Below are positions 55,188 to 63,253 of a DNA stretch of 64,000 bases, piece by piece. Numbering within the stretch: position 1 is the first letter of the stretch; every line of letters starts with the position of its first letter. The position numbers were made by a program, and so were the translations under genes. The notes beneath the pieces were generated by a model. The model ran no database searches and had not been told where the DNA came from. It worked only from the letters and a program-made list of their open reading frames with translations. This DNA comes from Comamonas thiooxydans (GTDB lineage: Bacteria; Pseudomonadota; Gammaproteobacteria; Burkholderiales; Burkholderiaceae_C), in NCBI RefSeq assembly GCF_002157685.2, contig NZ_AP026738.1:372001-436000 (forward strand). Reading direction: 5' to 3'.

Positions 55188-55649
55188 ATGAATGAAGTGG
55201 CAATGGTTTCAAAACGCTTTGTGACGCAGGTGCCGATTCGTTTTGCGCACTGCGATCCGGCGGGCATCATCTTCTTTCCCCAATATCTGGTGTTGTTCAA
55301 CGGGCTGGTCGAAGACTGGTTCAGCCAGGCGCTGGGCCTGAGCTATGCGGACATGCTGCACAAGGACAAGGTGGGCCTGCCGATCGTGCATCTGGAATGC
55401 GACTTTCGTGCCATCACCCGCATGGGGGAAACCGTGAGTCTGGGCCTGTCGGTTGCCAAGCTGGGCAATCGTTCGTTGGCGCTCGATGTGGATTGCACAG
55501 GTCCAGAGGGGCAGCTGCGTGTGACGGCGCAGAAAGTGCTGGTTTTCACCAGTCTTCAAACCCATCAGGCCATCACTGCGCCACAACATATCCGCCACGC
55601 AATCGAGCGTTGGCAAAGTTCATCCAATCCAACAGAAAACAGGAGCTGA
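55188..55649 (+). CDS. 4-hydroxybenzoyl-CoA thioesterase-like protein
   Basis: The 153-residue single hot-dog domain has the 4-hydroxybenzoyl-CoA thioesterase signature HCDPAGIIFFPQYL (Asp23 in the catalytic position) and a following helix LVEDWFSQALGL. Such enzymes remove CoA from aromatic or dead-end thioesters and so recycle CoA. In this operon it probably protects the CoA pool. ATG 55188 is chosen ten bases after GAAGGAA. RidA follows with a gap of two bases. Confidence 0.88.
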   Translation: MNEVAMVSKRFVTQVPIRFAHCDPAGIIFFPQYLVLFNGLVEDWFSQALGLSYADMLHKDKVGLPIVHLECDFRAITRMGETVSLGLSVAKLGNRSLALDVDCTGPEGQLRVTAQKVLVFTSLQTHQAITAPQHIRHAIERWQSSSNPTENRS

Positions 55650-55651
55650 AC

Positions 55652-56044
55652 ATGCAAGTACTGCTGCCTCCGGGCTGGCCTCGGCCCAAGGGATATGCGA
55701 ATGGCGTGGCCGTCAGCGGCCGCCAGATCTATGTGGCCGGCATGATAGGCTGGGATGCCGAAGGCCGGTTTCATACTGACGATCTCGCGGCGCAGGCCAG
55801 ACAGGCTCTGCACAATATCGTCGAGGTGCTGCAGGCAGGCGGAGCCAGGCCAGAGCATATTGTGCGCATGACCTGGTATATCACCGACAAGAAGGAATAT
55901 CTGGCGCAGCAGGCCGAGATCGGCAAGGCCTATCGTGAGCTGATCGGCTCATTCAGCGTGGCCATGACGGCCGTGCAGGTGGCGGCCTTGATCGAGGACC
56001 GGGCCAAGGTGGAGATCGAGGTGACGGCAGTCGTTCCCGACTGA
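55652..56044 (+). CDS. RidA-family enamine/imine deaminase
   Basis: The 130-residue YjgF/RidA protein contains VSGRQIYVAGMIGWDAEG, the VRMTWYITDKKEY strand with the conserved Arg, and a C-terminal EIEVTAVVP strand with the active-site Glu. RidA proteins hydrolyse enamines and imines to ketones and ammonia. The aminobenzoyl-CoA route makes a 2-amino-cyclohexene (enamine) CoA ester, so a dedicated deaminase fits well. AGGAG precedes the ATG. It is the last gene of the operon. Confidence 0.9.
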   Translation: MQVLLPPGWPRPKGYANGVAVSGRQIYVAGMIGWDAEGRFHTDDLAAQARQALHNIVEVLQAGGARPEHIVRMTWYITDKKEYLAQQAEIGKAYRELIGSFSVAMTAVQVAALIEDRAKVEIEVTAVVPD

Positions 56045-56216
56045 TTCGCAATCTGCGCACGCATAGCCGCTGGGCCTTGGGCGCAGTGGTTTTTTTTACG
56101 GCCGCTGCTTTGCAGCTTGACCGTTGTGCAGCGCGGCTTGCATTGGGGGTGGCAGAGGCTGAGCTATCCTCGCGCTGCCCTCCAGCCGTTGCAAGCCCAC
56201 TGTTTTGTGAGATGCC

Positions 56217-56888
56217 ATGAAGCCGATATTTGACCCGTACCGACGCCATGTTCTTCAAGGCATGCGTGCCGCAGCATTGCTGACGGGTGGTGCCATGCTG
56301 CTAAGTGCCTGTGGCAAGAAGACACCCAAGGCTGCTGCCGTTCCTGCCGGGGCTACCGTGCTGGCGCTTGGAGACTCCTTGACGCAAGGTGTTGGAGCCA
56401 GGGCAGATGCAGGCTACCCCAGCCTGCTGGCCGAGCGCACGGGCTGGAAGGTGGTGAATGCCGGTGTCTCGGGCGAGAACAGCAAGCAGATTGCGGACCG
56501 TCTGCCAGGGCTGCTCGATGAGCACGGGCCATCGCTGGCGATTCTGTGCGCCGGTGGCAACGACTGGCTGCAGCGCAAGAGCGAGCAAGTTGTGCAAGGC
56601 GAGATCACGCGCATGCTGCAGCTGTGCAAAGCCAGGGCGACACCCGTGCTGCTGGTGGCCGTGCCGGAGCTGAGCCTGAGTGCCGCGTTGACGGGGCGCA
56701 TGAAGGATCACGCCATCTACCAAACCTTGGCCAAGGACAACCGGGTGGCATTGCTGGCCGATGCCTGGAGCGAGGTGCTGGGCAATAGCGCCTTGCGTGC
56801 CGATCAGGTACATGCCAATGCCGCAGGCTATGCGCGGTTCACCGAGTTGCTGGTGGCTCAGGCCCGGGCTTCGGGCTTTCTGGCGTAA
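56217..56888 (+). CDS. SGNH/GDSL hydrolase lipoprotein (arylesterase/TesA-like)
   Basis: The 223-residue protein has a lipoprotein signal with lipobox LSAC (Cys32) and a GDSL hydrolase domain. The nucleophile Ser54 is in GDSLTQG, then comes the GGND block (CAGGNDWL) and the C-terminal D-x-x-H dyad DQVH. It is similar to TesA/arylesterases that cleave acyl esters and lysophospholipids. It is probably anchored in the outer membrane facing the periplasm. It converges with pldA. Confidence 0.9.
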   Translation: MKPIFDPYRRHVLQGMRAAALLTGGAMLLSACGKKTPKAAAVPAGATVLALGDSLTQGVGARADAGYPSLLAERTGWKVVNAGVSGENSKQIADRLPGLLDEHGPSLAILCAGGNDWLQRKSEQVVQGEITRMLQLCKARATPVLLVAVPELSLSAALTGRMKDHAIYQTLAKDNRVALLADAWSEVLGNSALRADQVHANAAGYARFTELLVAQARASGFLA

Positions 56889-56893
56889 ATCAC

Positions 56894-56922
56894 GGCTCGG
56901 CCCAGCAGCTACGGGCCAAGCC
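56894..56922. terminator. Bidirectional hairpin between the GDSL gene and pldA
   Basis: GGCTCGGCCC pairs with GGGCCAAGCC with one C-A mismatch, in a 38-base gap between convergent genes. There is no T run, so it may not be an intrinsic terminator. Confidence 0.4.
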
Positions 56923-56926
56923 GGCT

Positions 56927-58141
56927 TCAGAAGTCCAGCAGGCTCAGGCCCACGCTGAGTACCGTGCGCTTGTTGTTGTAGTCGACCAGACTGTCGCCAT
57001 AGCCGCTGAACAGCTGAACATGCAGGCGCAGATTGCTCTTGCCGCCGTTCCAGCCTTCGCCGAGGGTGCGCAGCCACTCGATGCGACCGGAACCCTTGCC
57101 CTGGCCCAGCGAGCCACGTGCAGTCAGGCCCAGATAGTTCTGCTCGTTGACGTTCCAGCCCAGCTTGATTTCACCACGACCGATGTAGTCCTGGATATGC
57201 GGGTTGTCGTCCTCAAGCGCGCTCTCCTTCATGCGCTGCCAGGCCTTCAGATGCAGCTGCCAGCGGTTGCCCAGCTCGGCGCCGGTCATCAGATACCAGC
57301 GGTTCCAGCTGCGCGACAGCGGGTTGCTCTGTCCGTTCGACTGATGAGCTATGCCTATGCCCGAGTAGCGCCAGCGCCAGCCCAGCGGCAGCTGGGCGTC
57401 CGTCGGGTAGACGTAGAAGACCTCGGGCTCGTGGTCGGTGGTGCGGAAGGGCCGCGAGATATCGCCGTTGAACAGCTGCCAGTAGGACTGCTGGGTATAG
57501 CCGAACCACAGCGAATCCTTGCCCTTCGAGGTGGGGCCGGTCAGCAGGCCGGAAGCAATCTTGGTGCGGGCCGAGAGCTGCAGGCGCATCTCGTGCTTCT
57601 GGTAGGGCTGCTCGGTCGCCAGGCCGCGGCTGGGCGAGTAGGGCTGCTGATTGACCTCGTCGCCCACGACCACGGAGACCGACATGGGGCGGTAGCCGCG
57701 GAAGTTGAAGGTACCGCAGTCCGTGCCGGGCTCCAGCTCGAAGTAGCGCGAAACCTCGGTGTAGCGAGGATCGCGACAGCCGCCGTTGTTGGGCGAGAGA
57801 CCCAGGCCGCTGTCGGCGCTGGCGACTGTCGCCGCAGCCGCACTGGCGGGCGCGGCGTCGTTCGCCGAGGTGGCAGCGGGAGTGAGAGCAGGCGCAGCTT
57901 GTGCGCTGGCTGCAGGCGCACTCCAACCGGTGGCGTGGGGCACAACCGCCGAGCCTTGCTTGACTGCCCATGCATCAAAGCAGGCCAGGCGGTCGTTGTT
58001 GCTGGTGGTGGCGGCACATTGCTGCCAGCTTTCAGGGGGCGGTAGTTCCGCGCTGCTGGCGGTGGCCGGGTTCAGGCCGCCGACCAGTGTCAAGCCTATG
58101 CTCAGGGTCAGGGGGGGCGGGGTGAAAAAGCGAATACTCAT
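56927..58141 (-). CDS. pldA: Outer membrane phospholipase A1 (PldA)
   Basis: The 404-residue product has a signal peptide and an unusual Ala/Ser-rich stretch (about residues 60-115). The 12-strand OMPLA barrel then includes WFGYTQQSYWQ, the catalytic IAHQSNGQSNP (His and Ser of the His-Ser-Asn triad) and the C-terminal strand ending LSLLDF, typical of BAM substrates. It hydrolyses phospholipids misplaced in the outer leaflet. E. coli PldA is about 289 residues, so the N-terminal insertion is large. ATG 58141 is chosen over a TTG 12 bases upstream. Confidence 0.93.
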   Translation of the reverse strand: MSIRFFTPPPLTLSIGLTLVGGLNPATASSAELPPPESWQQCAATTSNNDRLACFDAWAVKQGSAVVPHATGWSAPAASAQAAPALTPAATSANDAAPASAAAATVASADSGLGLSPNNGGCRDPRYTEVSRYFELEPGTDCGTFNFRGYRPMSVSVVVGDEVNQQPYSPSRGLATEQPYQKHEMRLQLSARTKIASGLLTGPTSKGKDSLWFGYTQQSYWQLFNGDISRPFRTTDHEPEVFYVYPTDAQLPLGWRWRYSGIGIAHQSNGQSNPLSRSWNRWYLMTGAELGNRWQLHLKAWQRMKESALEDDNPHIQDYIGRGEIKLGWNVNEQNYLGLTARGSLGQGKGSGRIEWLRTLGEGWNGGKSNLRLHVQLFSGYGDSLVDYNNKRTVLSVGLSLLDF

Positions 58142-58191
58142 GGGATCAATCAATGCACAGGCCGGTTGCGGTTGGCAACACCCAGCCCTGC

Positions 58192-58620
58192 TCAGGGTTG
58201 GGCCTTGCGCATGATGAACGCACGTGGTGGAACATTTTCTCCCTCCTGGTAACTGCCGTGAATTTCTGTACCGCAGCTGCCCTCGATCACCTCGCCCAGC
58301 CAGGTGCCGGTGATGCGCGAGCCATCTGCGCTTTCTTCGAGCGTGACCGTGCCCTCGTTCACATCGCCCACCATGGGGTGGCTGCCGCCCGGGCGGCTGA
58401 TGCTGCCCTTGACGTTACCTGCCCATTCGGGATGCGGGCCCAGCACCATGCGGGCGGTTTCTTCGCTGCCGGCGACGGCGCCTGTCCATTCACCTTGCAA
58501 CTGCTTGTCGCTCATCTGCCAGTCTTGCGGGCAAGTGCTGGCGGGCTTGGAGTCGAGCTGCGCGCAAGCGTTGATGGACAAAGCGCTGGCAGCTATGAAA
58601 ATCAAGGTTCTCAAGGTCAT
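58192..58620 (-). CDS. Small putative lipoprotein
   Basis: The 142-residue protein has a signal peptide ending in INAC, a loose lipobox, followed by beta-strand-rich sequence (LQGEWTGAVAGSEETARMVLG, RITGTWLGEVIEGSCGTEIHGSY). I recognise no family. Lipocalin- or META-like folds are possible. It lies nine bases after rep and 50 bases before pldA on the same strand, so the three may be cotranscribed. Confidence 0.7.
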   Translation of the reverse strand: MTLRTLIFIAASALSINACAQLDSKPASTCPQDWQMSDKQLQGEWTGAVAGSEETARMVLGPHPEWAGNVKGSISRPGGSHPMVGDVNEGTVTLEESADGSRITGTWLGEVIEGSCGTEIHGSYQEGENVPPRAFIMRKAQP

Positions 58621-58629
58621 CTCGGGTCT

Positions 58630-60702
58630 TCAGTTGGCGGCGCCCGGCGCCGCCTGGTTCTTGCGTGCGGCAAATTCCTCGCGCAGCTTGCGTAGCTTCT
58701 CGCGCGGGTCTTCCTTGGCCGTGGCCGCATCGAGGCCCATTTCCTTGATGAAGCGGCTGGGCTGGCAGGCCACCATCTCGCGGCCTTTCTTGCGGCGCTT
58801 GGTCCAGCTCACGGCCAGCGTGCGCTGGGCGCGGGTGATGCCCACATACATCAGGCGGCGTTCTTCCTGCAGCCGTGCGGCTGTTTCATCGCTGACCTTT
58901 TGCTGCTTGCCGTCGTCGTCGTCCAGCTTGAATGGCAGCATGCCCTCGGTCACGCCGACCTGCATGACATGGGGCCATTCCAGGCCCTTGGAGGCATGGA
59001 GGGTGGAGAGCACGACCATGTCCTGCTCCTTCTCGCGCTCGCTGATGGTGGACAGCAGGGCAATGTTCTGCGAGACCTCCAGCAGGCTCTTGACCTCGGT
59101 CTGGGTGCCGGCGCCTGCGGCATCCTCGATCTGGCCGCCGGCACGCTGGGCCATCCAGTCGCAGAACTCCAGCACATTGCTCCAGCGCGCGGCGGCGACA
59201 GACTCGCTGTCTTCGCTGTCATACAGATACTGTTCGTAGCCAATTTCCTTGAGCCAGTCGATCAGAAAGCTGCGCGAGGCTTCAAAGCCCAGGGTGTGGC
59301 GGGCGCGGTATTCCAGGTCATTGATATAGCGGCCGAATTCCAGCAGGCTTTCGAAGGCCTTGCGCGGCAGCGCCTCCTCCAGCATCGCATTGAACAGCGA
59401 GCCGAACATGCTGAGCTTGTGCGCAGCGGAGAATTCTCCGAGCTTGCCCAGCGTGGTGTGACCGATGCCGCGCTTGGGCGTGCCTATGGAGCGCAGAAAG
59501 GCCGGGTCGTCGTCGTTGTTGATCCAGAGGCGGAACCATGCGCACAGGTCCTTGATTTCGGCGCGGTCGAAAAAGCTGGTGCCACCCGAGACCTTGTAGG
59601 GGATGTTGGCCTTGCGCAGCGCCTTCTCGAAGGGCTTGGCCTGGTGGTTGGCGCGGTAGAGGATGGCGAAGTCCTTCCACGCGGGCTGCGGGTTCATATT
59701 GGCGCGCAGGCTCTGGATGCGCGCCACGGCGCGCTCGGCCTCGTGCTCTTCGGTGTCGCAGTCGACGATGCGCACGGGTTCGCCCTCGCCGAGTTCCGAA
59801 AACAGTGTCTTGGGAAACAGCTTGGGATTGGGGCCGATCACATTGTTGGCGGCGCGCAAGATGGCGCTGGTGGAGCGGTAGTTCTGCTCCAGCTTGATGA
59901 CCTTGAGCTGCGGAAAGTCCACGGGCAGCTTCCGGAGGTTGTCCAGAGTGGCGCCGCGCCAGCCGTAGATCGACTGGTCGTCGTCTCCCACGGCCGTGAA
60001 GTGGGCGCGTTCGCCCACCAGGAATTTCAGCAGCTCGTACTGCGTGGCGTTGGTGTCCTGGTACTCGTCCACCAGCACATGGCCCAACAGGCGTTGCCAT
60101 TTCTCACGCACCTCGGGGTGGCCGCGCAGCAATCGCATGGGCATGCCGATCAGGTCGTCGAAGTCCACGCTCTGGTAGGCGGTCAGGCGCTCTTCATAGC
60201 GCTGCATGATGAGAGCGGTGCTGCGCTCGTTGTCGTCCTGGGCCATGGCCAGGGCCTTGCGGCTGTCCCAGCCCTGATTCTTCCAGCCGCTGATGGTCCA
60301 CTGCCACTGGCGGGCCGTCGCCACATCGGTGGTGCCGCCCGCGCAGTCCTTGAGGATGCCCGTGACATCGTCGGTGTCCAGAATGCTGAACTGGGGCTTG
60401 AGGCCGAGAATGTGGCCGTCCTCGCGCACCATGCGCACGCCCAGTGAGTGGAAGGTGCAGATCAGCACCTCCTTGGCCTGGCGGCCGATCAGACCTGCGG
60501 CGCGTTCGCGCATTTCGGCGGCGGCCTTGTTGGTAAAGGTGATGGCGGCAATGCGGCGCGGCGCCAGACCGGTTTCGATCAGACGGCCTATCTTGTGCGT
60601 AATCACACGGGTCTTGCCCGAGCCGGCGCCTGCCAGAACAAGGCATGGACCTTCGGTGTAATGCACGGCCTGGAGCTGAGCGAGGTTGAGACCAGCAGAC
60701 AT
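58630..60702 (-). CDS. rep: ATP-dependent DNA helicase Rep
   Basis: The 690-residue SF1A helicase is close to E. coli Rep throughout. Walker A is LAGAGSGKTRV, motif II is LVDEYQDTN, motif III GDDDQSIYGWRGA, motif V VVLSTLHASKGLEWPH and motif VI YVGITRAQRTL. KVSGGTSFFDRAEIKD and TPKRGIGHTTLGKLGE are typical of Rep. It translocates 3'-5' on single-stranded DNA and clears proteins ahead of replication forks. ATG 60702 is chosen because conserved sequence begins here. Residues upstream in frame are not conserved. Confidence 0.95.
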   Translation of the reverse strand: MSAGLNLAQLQAVHYTEGPCLVLAGAGSGKTRVITHKIGRLIETGLAPRRIAAITFTNKAAAEMRERAAGLIGRQAKEVLICTFHSLGVRMVREDGHILGLKPQFSILDTDDVTGILKDCAGGTTDVATARQWQWTISGWKNQGWDSRKALAMAQDDNERSTALIMQRYEERLTAYQSVDFDDLIGMPMRLLRGHPEVREKWQRLLGHVLVDEYQDTNATQYELLKFLVGERAHFTAVGDDDQSIYGWRGATLDNLRKLPVDFPQLKVIKLEQNYRSTSAILRAANNVIGPNPKLFPKTLFSELGEGEPVRIVDCDTEEHEAERAVARIQSLRANMNPQPAWKDFAILYRANHQAKPFEKALRKANIPYKVSGGTSFFDRAEIKDLCAWFRLWINNDDDPAFLRSIGTPKRGIGHTTLGKLGEFSAAHKLSMFGSLFNAMLEEALPRKAFESLLEFGRYINDLEYRARHTLGFEASRSFLIDWLKEIGYEQYLYDSEDSESVAAARWSNVLEFCDWMAQRAGGQIEDAAGAGTQTEVKSLLEVSQNIALLSTISEREKEQDMVVLSTLHASKGLEWPHVMQVGVTEGMLPFKLDDDDGKQQKVSDETAARLQEERRLMYVGITRAQRTLAVSWTKRRKKGREMVACQPSRFIKEMGLDAATAKEDPREKLRKLREEFAARKNQAAPGAAN

Positions 60703-60892
60703 GAAGCAGAGTGACCCATCATCAAAAACAAGGACTGGGAGCATACCGCTTCGCAGTGAAGAGCCCTGATGACAGTGCTCACAACTGACAAAAATCAGGG
60801 ACTCAGCGAGCGTTTCACCTACACATGCACTCTCCTGTTACTTGAATAATTGTTGTAATAAGGTGTTAGTTGTGTAGCGTGAAGATTGCATC

Positions 60893-61720
60893 GTGTCCGG
60901 CCTTGATCCCGACAGTGCCAGCGAATTGGCGGTGGTTGAGGGATTCATCGTCTTTTTCTCAACAGTCAGGGTGCTGTGCATGGCGAGAACCATCGGTGAA
61001 GTGAGCTTGGCCGCAGAACTTTGGACGCCTGCCGTGCAGCAGCGCTTTGAAGCGCTGTTCGCCGTGGCCGCGCGCAAGTCGCTTTCCGCCTGGCGTCAGG
61101 TTCCGCGCCAGGCGGCCGAAGTGCTGGTGATCGAGGGGCTGGAGAGCCTGCTGGCCAGGGCAGAGGCGAAAGCTCCTTGCGTGGTCTATCTCGGCGGCGA
61201 GCCGGCCATGCAGCCGCTGGGGCGTTCTTCCCAGGGCTGGGCAGTACATCTTGATGTGGACTTCACGGTGTCCGACCTGATCGACATGCTCGACCGTGCT
61301 GCGGTTTTCCTCATGGACTGGAGAGCCCGGCACAGGGCCGCTGCGCCCCTGTCGCTGCAGCGCGCCCTGCAGGAGCTTCAACAGCAGGGGGCCGATTGTC
61401 CGCATCGCTTTCAGATCAAGTCCTGGGTTGCCTTGCCTGGCAGCGCCAACAGCGCGCTGCACATGCGCGTGCTGGCACTGCTCGCGCGCGGGCCTATCGA
61501 TGCCAGATCGCTGGCGGAGCACGCCGGCATCGAAATGCCGCAGCTATCGACGCTGCTGTCCCTGCCTCAGATTCAGGCAGTCCTGCACTGCAGTCTGCGC
61601 GGCTCCGAGGAACCCTCCGCTGCGCAGAAATCAATTGCCCAGAAGCAGCCGGCCGCTTCCGTCACGCGTCAATGGCTCAGCAAGCTGACGGGCTGGATTA
61701 CCCGTGGAGGACGTACATGA
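60893..61720 (+). CDS. Unrecognised first protein of the GTPase/Roadblock operon
   Basis: The product is up to 275 residues and I do not recognise a family. The middle (about 95-150) has VVYLGGEPAMQPLGR and a beta-alpha stretch HLDVDFTVSDLIDMLDRA. The part near residue 200 (LHMRVLALLARGPIDARSLAEHAG) resembles a small winged helix, and the tail is basic. The start may be GTG 60893 or ATG 60980, since neither has a clear ribosome-binding site. Its stop overlaps the GTPase ATG (ATGA), so the products are made together. A regulatory or effector role is only inferred. Confidence 0.65.
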   Translation: MSGLDPDSASELAVVEGFIVFFSTVRVLCMARTIGEVSLAAELWTPAVQQRFEALFAVAARKSLSAWRQVPRQAAEVLVIEGLESLLARAEAKAPCVVYLGGEPAMQPLGRSSQGWAVHLDVDFTVSDLIDMLDRAAVFLMDWRARHRAAAPLSLQRALQELQQQGADCPHRFQIKSWVALPGSANSALHMRVLALLARGPIDARSLAEHAGIEMPQLSTLLSLPQIQAVLHCSLRGSEEPSAAQKSIAQKQPAASVTRQWLSKLTGWITRGGRT

Positions 61721-62283
61721 CATCTTTCATGCCCATGCAGCCCGGCCAGGGCCTGCTGCGGGTGAGTCTGCTCGGGCCCATGGGCATAGGCAAGACCACG
61801 GCGCTGCGCAGCCTGTGCGGGCAATTCATGGCAGGCAGCGATGTGCGCAACCTGGACAAGGCGGCGCACAGCAAGGAGTTCACCACGGTAGGGGCGGAGT
61901 TTGGCGAGATCGACCTGGGCTCGGGCGAGCGGCTGCAACTGGTAGGCAGTCCCGGCCAGGACCGTTTCGATTTCGTGCGCCGTTGGGTGCTCTCGGCATC
62001 GGTGGGGGCGCTGCTGATGCTGGATGTCAACGATGCGGGCGCGGTGGATTACGCCAGCGAGATGCTGACGGGGATAGCGGAGCTGGAGCAGGCTCCCCTG
62101 ATGCTCATTCTCAGCTGCCGCAGCGCCAGCGGAGCAAGGCTGGAGGCATTCAGCTCCACCCTGGTTGCCAGAGGCCATGACCTCACCCCGCTTGTGGAGG
62201 CCGATCCACGTGATCGCCAGCAGATGCTGGATGCCCTGGGCGTGCTGGCATCGCTGCTCTCCTTGCAAAGTCAGACTCTATGA
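61717..62283 (+). CDS. Small Ras-like GTPase, COG2229/CvnD-MglA type
   Basis: The 188-residue GTPase has the P-loop LLGPMGIGKTT (Gly20-Thr27) and a switch-I Thr in EFTTVGAEFGEI. Switch II is GSPGQDRF, where the usual Asp of DxxG is Gly77, as in streptomycete conservon GTPases. Where the NKxD base-specificity motif should be, it has LILSCRSASG. These are traits of the COG2229/MglA branch. GGAGG precedes ATG 61717, which overlaps the previous stop. The following Roadblock gene also overlaps (ATGA). Confidence 0.88.
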   Translation: MTSFMPMQPGQGLLRVSLLGPMGIGKTTALRSLCGQFMAGSDVRNLDKAAHSKEFTTVGAEFGEIDLGSGERLQLVGSPGQDRFDFVRRWVLSASVGALLMLDVNDAGAVDYASEMLTGIAELEQAPLMLILSCRSASGARLEAFSSTLVARGHDLTPLVEADPRDRQQMLDALGVLASLLSLQSQTL

Positions 62284-62681
62284 AGACCCATAACTCCCTC
62301 GTGATTCCGCCACATGCCGTGGAGGCAGGTCAGGAAATCCTGGCGCGCGTGGTCGCCCCGGTGGCGGGCGTCCACATCGCCTTGCTCTGTACCCCTGACG
62401 GTTTCGAGATTTCAGCGCTGCGCATTCGCAGCGAACTACCGACCGAACGACTGTCGGCCATGGCGGGCTCGCTGATGGCCATGGCCAAGGCCGTGGCCAA
62501 TGAGATCGGACACAGGGATTGCAAGCGCCTGACCTTCGAGACGGAGTCGGGCACGGTGGTCTTCCAGGCGGTGAACGGCTCCTTCCCGGCCGTTCTCTGC
62601 CTGGTGGTGGATCAGAACGCCTTGCTGGGTCGCGCGCTCTGGGCGGCTGGCGAGGTTGCCACAGGGTACCTGCCCTCTTGA
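62280..62681 (+). CDS. Roadblock/LC7 domain protein (first copy)
   Basis: The 133-residue protein has a Roadblock/LC7-like fold, with AGVHIALLCTPDGFEISALRI, a helix LSAMAGSLMAMAKAVANEIG and the strand TVVFQAVNGSFPAVLCLVVD. MglB, Lamtor and conservon B proteins of this fold bind small GTPases and act as GAPs or scaffolds. The ATG overlaps the GTPase stop by ATGA, the strongest possible sign of joint expression. Confidence 0.82.
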   Translation: MKTHNSLVIPPHAVEAGQEILARVVAPVAGVHIALLCTPDGFEISALRIRSELPTERLSAMAGSLMAMAKAVANEIGHRDCKRLTFETESGTVVFQAVNGSFPAVLCLVVDQNALLGRALWAAGEVATGYLPS

Positions 62682-62766
62682 TCACAGGTTCACTGTAGTT
62701 CTGAGTCCGAGTGGGTGCGCATCTGGCGCACGAGTTCCTTGTCTTGCTTTTTCAAAAGGTGGATTT

Positions 62767-63126
62767 ATGGCCTCTATCCAGGATTCTCTGAACGCTTTGA
62801 TGACCACCGACGGTGCCGTCTGTGGCGCCCTCGTGGACAGCGCCAGCGGCATGCTGATGGGCAGCGTCGGCGGCGGCGTGGACATGGAGCTGGCCGCGGC
62901 CGGCAATACCGAGGTCGTGCGTGCCAAGATCAAGACCATGCGCATGCTCAATCTCAACGACCAGATCGACGACATACTGATCACTCTGGGCAAGCAATAT
63001 CACATCATCCGTCCCGTGGCCGCCAATGACGGCGTGTTCTTCTATCTGGTGCTGGACAAGGCTCGTGCCAACCTGGCGCTGGCGCGCCGCAAGACTGCAG
63101 ATGTGGAAAAGGAACTCAAGCTCTGA
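62767..63126 (+). CDS. Roadblock/LC7 domain protein (second copy)
   Basis: The 119-residue protein has MTTDGAVCGALVDSASGMLMGSVGGGVDMELAAAG, followed by a long helix and strands (IDDILITLGKQYHIIRPV, GVFFYLVLDKARANLALAR), the full Roadblock fold. It differs from the first copy, so the pair may form a heterodimer. AGGTGG precedes ATG 62767. A terminator follows 26 bases after the stop, so this is the last gene of the four-gene unit. Confidence 0.85.
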   Translation: MASIQDSLNALMTTDGAVCGALVDSASGMLMGSVGGGVDMELAAAGNTEVVRAKIKTMRMLNLNDQIDDILITLGKQYHIIRPVAANDGVFFYLVLDKARANLALARRKTADVEKELKL

Positions 63127-63152
63127 CGCGCTGTCCTTGTTCCGGTCACAGC

Positions 63153-63179
63153 AGCCTGCCTTGCGCAGGCTTTGTTTTT
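63153..63179 (+). terminator. Rho-independent terminator of the GTPase/Roadblock operon
   Basis: AGCCTGC pairs with GCAGGCT around a five-base loop and is followed by TTGTTTTT. Confidence 0.85.
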
Positions 63180-63253
63180 GGGTAGGTCTGCACTGAAAAA
63201 TTTTCATCGAAGGCCGTGAGAGGGCTGGAGCCGGGCGCTGTCACAATTTGTGC

